Shown: piece by piece, positions 51,954 to 57,233 of the stretch | How positions within the stretch are numbered: the first letter of the stretch is position 1 | Layout of the letters: each line of letters opens with the position of its first letter | DNA from: Lachnospiraceae bacterium | GTDB lineage: Bacteria; Bacillota; Clostridia; Lachnospirales; Lachnospiraceae | Reading direction: 5' to 3' | NCBI GenBank assembly: GCA_029062895.1 | Contig: JAIDPF010000029.1 | Span: 1-57,233, forward strand | Length of the DNA stretch: 57,233 nt | Translations under genes and position numbers: made by a program | Notes under the pieces: model-generated | Seen by the model: the letters and a program-made list of their open reading frames with translations, nothing else | Told to the model about the DNA's origin: nothing | The model's database searches: none

Positions 51954-53144
51954 CTAGATAATCTGTTCAAAATCCTCCAGCCGCTGGTATAAGCGCTCCA
52001 GTTCTTTACCAAGGGAATCCAGTTCTTTTATCCGCAAGTCCGCCATACCAAACAATTCATAATTATGATTCATCACATGGGCAATCCCATTTGAAATATC
52101 CTCACCTACCTGCATCAACCCCTGAAGCTTCATGGAGATGAACCCGAGCTGCTCATCTGCCTGACCGGAGATTGTCTGTCCGTCTTCCTCCAGCTCTATG
52201 CAGAAGTTCGTCTGGTCATTGGCCAGCTTGATCGCATTTTTCGTGCGGATCACCAGCAGGGCAAGCTCATCTATCTTATCACGCATCTGCCGATCAGCCA
52301 GCTTTATTTCATCCAAGGCCGCGGATATATTCAGACTACCGCCTCCACTTCTGGCATAATCCAACGAGACATTGGCAGCATAAAGTTCCAGTTTTGACGC
52401 AATATTCTGAATATAGGCGAGTTCATTATAGATAGTTTCGATCAGTTCCATGGATTCCTTCTGCATATCATTTAATACGCCAAATGCTTCTTTCTGACGG
52501 TCTTTGTCATCCATCATCTCCTGATGGGAACTGCTGCAGCCCTGCAGTGACTCACGAATGGATTCATAATCTTCACTAAGGGATTGTCTGGAAAGTTTCA
52601 ACCTTGTTGCTGCCGCATTGCCCTCCTCCAAAAATTGCCTCATCGTTTCCATCTGTTCTGCCAGTTGTTCATAATCCATCTTCACACCATCGAGGCTACC
52701 CTTGCACCTCTTCATATGATGAGAAAACCTTGATCTGCTTTCCTCCGACTCTTGAAACAGATTATTCAGATTGCCCTCTGCAATCGACAAAGCGTCCGAC
52801 ATCCCTTCCATCTCATCCATACGTTCCGTCAGCTGCTTCGCAAATGTCTGAAGGTCTGCCGTATCTCCATAGATCCTGATCTTATCCTCGGCAAAGGCAG
52901 CTGCAAACTGATCCAGCGGCTCAAACATCTTCCTGATTCTCCGGGATATATAAAAAGTGGAAAACACATATAATATAAGATAAATGAAAAAAATACCCAG
53001 AATCTTGATATAATATCTCTGTATTTCATCTTCCGAGAGATAGAGCAATATCACACTGGCAGTGAACACAACAAAAAAAGCAATGCCAAATACCATACCG
53101 ATCAGTTGATTGATATGATCAGAAAAAGATTTTTTACTTTTCAT
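51954..53144 (-). CDS. Membrane coiled-coil protein resembling a degenerate chemoreceptor
   Basis: A 396-residue protein with two N-terminal membrane helices (LIGMVFGIAFFVVFTASVILL, ILGIFFIYLILYVFSTFYI), a short outer loop, and a long cytoplasmic coiled coil. Near residues 265-305 the run LYAANVSLDYARSGGG...ALDEIKLADRQ lines up by eye with the signalling tip of methyl-accepting proteins (LNAAIEAARAGE...DEVRKLAERS), but key residues differ and no ligand domain is present. The ATG at 53144 lies 12 bases after GGAAGG. It is between ilvC and leuC. Confidence 0.6.
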   Translation of the reverse strand: MKSKKSFSDHINQLIGMVFGIAFFVVFTASVILLYLSEDEIQRYYIKILGIFFIYLILYVFSTFYISRRIRKMFEPLDQFAAAFAEDKIRIYGDTADLQTFAKQLTERMDEMEGMSDALSIAEGNLNNLFQESEESRSRFSHHMKRCKGSLDGVKMDYEQLAEQMETMRQFLEEGNAAATRLKLSRQSLSEDYESIRESLQGCSSSHQEMMDDKDRQKEAFGVLNDMQKESMELIETIYNELAYIQNIASKLELYAANVSLDYARSGGGSLNISAALDEIKLADRQMRDKIDELALLVIRTKNAIKLANDQTNFCIELEEDGQTISGQADEQLGFISMKLQGLMQVGEDISNGIAHVMNHNYELFGMADLRIKELDSLGKELERLYQRLEDFEQII

Positions 53145-53268
53145 AAAACGTTCATGCCTTCCTGTCATTGTATAAAAGGGCCGGCAAAGATAGCCAGCCC
53201 TTCCGTCACTTCCTTCTATCATGCACTGACTGATAAGTCTAAATGCATCCCACTTTTATTGATTCAGC

Positions 53269-54303
<1,035 letters not shown>

Positions 54304-54337
54304 TTATGTATATTTAAGCAATTACTTATGCAACCGC

Positions 54338-54841
54338 TTAATTATCCAACCAGACAACATCTTTATTACCTCTTGTCAACCCGGTAATACCTGTCCTTGC
54401 CAGTTCCAGGATCTCATAACCCTCCAGAAGCTTGATAAATGCTTCTATCTTCGACTGATTGCCGGTAAGCTCAATGATCATACTCTGGTTGCCGACATCA
54501 ATAATGCTTGCCCGGAACACATTCGCAATATTGATCACGCTATCGCGCGTCTGCTCTGAAACACTGATCTTGATCAGACAAAGTTCGCGGTAAACGGATT
54601 CTCCCGGCGCCAATACCTTAATATTACGTACATCCACCAGTTTTTCTACCTGTTTTTCGATCTGATCTAAGATCTCATCATCCCCTGACGCCACGATTGT
54701 AATACGTGTATACCTCGGATCAGCTGTCACGCCCGCTGTAATGCTTTCAATATTATATCCCCGTCTGGAAAATAGTCCGGAGATCCGGCTCAGTACACCG
54801 GATGTATTATCTACCAAAAGCTGAAATACTTTTTTATTCAC
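54338..54841 (-). CDS. ilvN: Acetolactate synthase small subunit, first paralogue
   Basis: A 167-residue regulatory subunit with an N-terminal ACT domain (VFQLLVDNTSGVLSRISGLFSRRGYNIESI) and the usual C-terminal domain ending LARTGITGLTRGNK. It confers valine feedback on IlvB. I prefer the GTG at 54841, since AGAAAGG lies 13 bases upstream and relatives begin about this far before LLVDN; an ATG at 54853 is the alternative. A paralogue lies directly upstream. Confidence 0.93.
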   Translation of the reverse strand: MNKKVFQLLVDNTSGVLSRISGLFSRRGYNIESITAGVTADPRYTRITIVASGDDEILDQIEKQVEKLVDVRNIKVLAPGESVYRELCLIKISVSEQTRDSVINIANVFRASIIDVGNQSMIIELTGNQSKIEAFIKLLEGYEILELARTGITGLTRGNKDVVWLDN

Positions 54842-54935
54842 CTGTATAACCATGCCTTTCTATCTTTAAATAAAATTTTCATCCCGCAAAAATAATATTA
54901 GCAATATTACTTCCAAAAGTCAATGTATCAAAGTA

Positions 54936-55424
54936 TCAATTCTCGGATTCCATACACTTGAGCAGCGCCAGCGTCCCGGTCCTTGCCACTTCCACGATAC
55001 TGACCTGATTAAGCATCGCAAGGAGCAGCTTGATACGATCCGGAGTATCGCAAAGCTGCAGGATCATCATAGTTTTTGACATATCAACGATATCTGTCTT
55101 CATGATATCACAGATCTCCATGATCTCCTTTCGATTACTTTTATTGTATTTTACCTTAACCAGGATCAGTTCTCTGGCAATCGCCTGATGAGATTCATAG
55201 GTCTTAACTTTAATAACATCCAGTTTTTTGTTAAGCTGTTTTTCAATCTGTTCCAAAATACGCGGCGTTCCGGAACTGACGATCGTCATACTGGATATTT
55301 CCGGAGAATCGGTCTCGCCCACGGCAAGGGAATCTATATTAAAACATCTTCTGGAGAACAGTCCGGCAACCTTGCAAAGTACACCGGAACGGTTTTCTAC
55401 CAACACATTAAATATCTTATTCAT
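54936..55424 (-). CDS. ilvN: Acetolactate synthase small subunit, second paralogue
   Basis: A 162-residue ACT-domain protein (IFNVLVENRSGVLCKVAGLFSRRCFNIDSLAVGE) with the same fold as its downstream neighbour, clearly diverged. The segment ARTGTLALLKCMESEN ends it. Two different small subunits behind one ilvB suggest separate regulatory inputs or a mixed holoenzyme. GAGGAGAGGAG precedes the ATG. It follows ilvB by 22 bases. Confidence 0.92.
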   Translation of the reverse strand: MNKIFNVLVENRSGVLCKVAGLFSRRCFNIDSLAVGETDSPEISSMTIVSSGTPRILEQIEKQLNKKLDVIKVKTYESHQAIARELILVKVKYNKSNRKEIMEICDIMKTDIVDMSKTMMILQLCDTPDRIKLLLAMLNQVSIVEVARTGTLALLKCMESEN

Positions 55425-55446
55425 ATAAACTTTTGCTCCTCTCCTC

Positions 55447-57060
55447 TTATACCAGATCCATCGGATCGATGATGCACTCCATCAGGTACGATTCATCCTT
55501 TGCCAAAAATTCCTCGATCCGTTCCTCACACTCACTCATATCTGTTAAACGGCTGAATTTGATGCCATACGCTTCCGCGATCTTTTCCAGATCCGGGCTT
55601 CCCTCCAACGAAACGACGCTATACTGATCCTGATACGTAAAATGCTGGTACTGCCTTACCATGCCAAGATAATTATTTTTGATCACAATGATCTTCACCG
55701 GTACGTCATGCTGGCACATCGTTGCAAGTTCCATCAATGACATCTGAAACGACCCGTCACCGCAGACCGCAACCACCTGTTTCTCAGGGTTACCAATTTT
55801 GGCGCCCATGGCAGCCGGAATGGAATATCCCATCGTTCCCATCCCCCCGGTGGTCAGAAAGCGTCCTTTCTTTACCACATGATAAGCACAGGACCAGATC
55901 TGGTTTTGCCCTACATCGGCTACATAGATTGCGTCATCCTTCATCTTTAATGATAATTTTTTGATAAATTCTGCCGGATCCACGTAATTCTGGTCAGGGC
56001 AGCGCACGATATTCATTTCATTGCGATACTGGTTCAATTGATTTACCCATGCATCATAAAATCCATCAATCTCATATTCCAGCAAATCTTGCAGGACGCT
56101 CTTTGCCTCCCCAACGATCGGAATGGTCGCTCCGGTATTCTTGCCGATTTCCGCCGGATCGACATCAATATGCACCAAAACAGTATCCTTCATCACACGC
56201 TCCGGCTGATTGACCGCACGGTCGGCGACCCTTGCCCCGATCAGCAGAATCAGATCGGACTCCTTCATCGCCCGATTGGCATATGGTTTACCATTATTTC
56301 CTACCATGCCAAAATAATAGGGATGATCCGTCGGCATCACGCCGATTCCCATCATGGTTGACACCACAGGGATCTGATATTCCTCCACAAACGATATCAA
56401 TTCTTTCTGGGCGTCACCCAAAATAACCCCGCCGCCTGCACAGATCAGGGGGCGCTTTGCACGTTCCAATTCCTTGACCGCTTTCTTGATCTGAGGCGCA
56501 TTGCCTTTGACCGTCGGTTTATAAGTACGCAATTTTACTTCATCCGGATAATGGAAACTCTTGATTTCCTGCTGCTGCACATCAATAGGAACGTCAATCA
56601 GCACCGGTCCCTTACGCCCTGTATTCGCAATCTGAAACGCTTCCTTAAAGATTCTCGGAATATCGTTGACATTCTTTACCAGATAACTGTATTTTACAAA
56701 GGATTCCACGGCTCCGGTAATATCCGCCTCCTGAAACACATCGCTTCCCAGCAGTTCCGAACTGACCTGTCCGGTAATACAGATCAGCGGTATGCTGTCA
56801 GCAAATGCCGTAGCAATTCCGGTAATCAGATTGGTGGCGCCCGGACCGCTGGTTACGGCACATACCCCCGGCTTACCGCTTGTTCTGGTCAGACCACTTG
56901 CCGCATGCGCAGCATTCTGCTCCGTACGCACCAGGACGGTACGGATCTTGGATTCCCTGATACTATCATAAAAAGGGCAAATCGCCACTCCCGGATATCC
57001 AAATACCACTTCCACATCTTCTGCCTCTAAACATTTTATCATTGCGTCCGCGCCAATCAT
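55447..57060 (-). CDS. ilvB: Acetolactate synthase large subunit IlvB
   Basis: A 537-residue thiamine-diphosphate enzyme that makes acetolactate or acetohydroxybutyrate. The catalytic Glu is in VRTEQNAAHAASG, the FAD-linked region TSGPGATNLITGIATA follows, and the TPP-binding motif begins CGDGSFQMSLMEL and ends KIIVIKNN. The ATG at 57060 has AAAGG 12 bases upstream; a GTG at 57108 has no site. It is the first gene of the branched-chain operon in this window, with a promoter at 57129-57157. Confidence 0.96.
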   Translation of the reverse strand: MIGADAMIKCLEAEDVEVVFGYPGVAICPFYDSIRESKIRTVLVRTEQNAAHAASGLTRTSGKPGVCAVTSGPGATNLITGIATAFADSIPLICITGQVSSELLGSDVFQEADITGAVESFVKYSYLVKNVNDIPRIFKEAFQIANTGRKGPVLIDVPIDVQQQEIKSFHYPDEVKLRTYKPTVKGNAPQIKKAVKELERAKRPLICAGGGVILGDAQKELISFVEEYQIPVVSTMMGIGVMPTDHPYYFGMVGNNGKPYANRAMKESDLILLIGARVADRAVNQPERVMKDTVLVHIDVDPAEIGKNTGATIPIVGEAKSVLQDLLEYEIDGFYDAWVNQLNQYRNEMNIVRCPDQNYVDPAEFIKKLSLKMKDDAIYVADVGQNQIWSCAYHVVKKGRFLTTGGMGTMGYSIPAAMGAKIGNPEKQVVAVCGDGSFQMSLMELATMCQHDVPVKIIVIKNNYLGMVRQYQHFTYQDQYSVVSLEGSPDLEKIAEAYGIKFSRLTDMSECEERIEEFLAKDESYLMECIIDPMDLV

Positions 57061-57128
57061 AACCACAGATTTCCTTTCCCAATATAAAGATCTGATATTT
57101 TTTATCACAAAAACATTAAAACATTTTT

Positions 57129-57157
57129 ATTTTATCAAATAACTCCTGCATTGACAA
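57129..57157 (-). promoter_or_regulatory. SigA-type promoter of the ilvB operon
   Basis: On the minus strand TTGTCA (57152-57157), a 17-base spacer and TAAAAT (57129-57134) lie about 70 bases before the ilvB start. The leader is too short for a T-box. The remaining bases to the window edge show nothing else. Confidence 0.75.
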
Positions 57158-57233
57158 TAACTCATTTATTTTTACATGGCTTCTGAAAAGTCCTCTGATA
57201 TGAGCCTACTTGATTAAATTTACAATATATGGT

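Noticed and set aside
51954-53144. Functional methyl-accepting chemotaxis protein
   Set aside because: No HAMP or ligand domain and the signalling tip is too changed; described only as resembling one.
56900-56960. IlvB His-to-Thr change in the RHEQ motif as an inactivating mutation
   Set aside because: The catalytic Glu is kept, and RTEQ is, as far as I recall, common in clostridial enzymes.
57061-57233. T-box or peptide attenuator ahead of ilvB
   Set aside because: Promoter to start is about 70 bases and no T-box consensus was seen; the same holds for hisZ. This was by eye only.

Overview
The window looks like chromosomal DNA of an endospore-forming, amino-acid-prototrophic anaerobe of the Clostridia, most likely Lachnospiraceae. 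This is inferred from gene content and order: the TIGR03936/TIGR03960 radical-SAM pair, short HisG with HisZ, two adjacent acetolactate synthase small subunits, a Gx-transporter/NusG-II pair, GerW and YlbJ-type sporulation proteins, and Shine-Dalgarno sequences of AGGAGG/AGAAAGG type. Almost everything is on the minus strand. I see no rRNA, tRNA, CRISPR array, prophage or intact insertion sequence.

Reading in the minus direction (right to left): (a) 57.2-46.8 kb is a branched-chain amino acid block: ilvB, two tandem ilvN-type genes, ilvC, a membrane coiled-coil protein resembling a decayed chemoreceptor, an unknown protein, leuC, a nucleoside deaminase and leuD. It runs into a NusG-II/Gx-transporter pair and ruvA-ruvB. 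The deaminase splits leuC from leuD and is flanked by 24-bp inverted repeats. (b) 45.7-34.5 kb holds zapA, a U32 peptidase-like gene, a fused SEDS glycosyltransferase/transpeptidase, CheX-like and CheY-like genes, NUDIX, DUF2953, gerW, a 47-residue membrane protein missed by length cut-offs, and a coiled-coil protein with a C-terminal J-domain. rpmB reads the other way, followed by Asp23-like and FakA-like genes. (c) 32.7-22 kb is more accessory: a 300-bp nested palindrome, recG, a GH43 enzyme, an ion transporter, a membrane-bound XRE regulator, an ECF sigma/anti-sigma pair, a C39-like peptidase, and a small plus-strand island with a P-loop kinase-like gene. (d) 22-11.5 kb is housekeeping: parE and parC (topoisomerase IV type), rsmD-coaD, a coiled-coil protein, YlbJ-like (plus strand), two pseudouridine synthases and an SDR. 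(e) 11.4-2.7 kb is a histidine operon, hisZ-hisG-hisD-[lipoprotein]-hisB-[GGDEF protein]-hisIE. HisIE carries an N-terminal HisA/HisF-like domain with one catalytic aspartate replaced. (f) The left end is the radical-SAM/DUF2344 pair, probably followed by an RNase E/G-type gene leaving the window.

The most unusual signals are non-coding. Two 95-97 nt hairpins (7987-8081 and 19911-20007) have a nearly identical loop but stems that differ by four fully compensated base pairs. A 68-nt double-hairpin element directly follows stop codons at two gene junctions and again shows a compensated pair; a mosaic relative sits at a third junction. The nested palindrome next to recG has no coding explanation. 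Among proteins, the SEDS-PBP fusion, the HisF-like pseudoenzyme on HisIE, and the four-repeat CheX protein paired with a lone CheY stand out.

Start codons were chosen by eye from Shine-Dalgarno sequence and spacing. Family calls rest on motif recognition, not on any database search.
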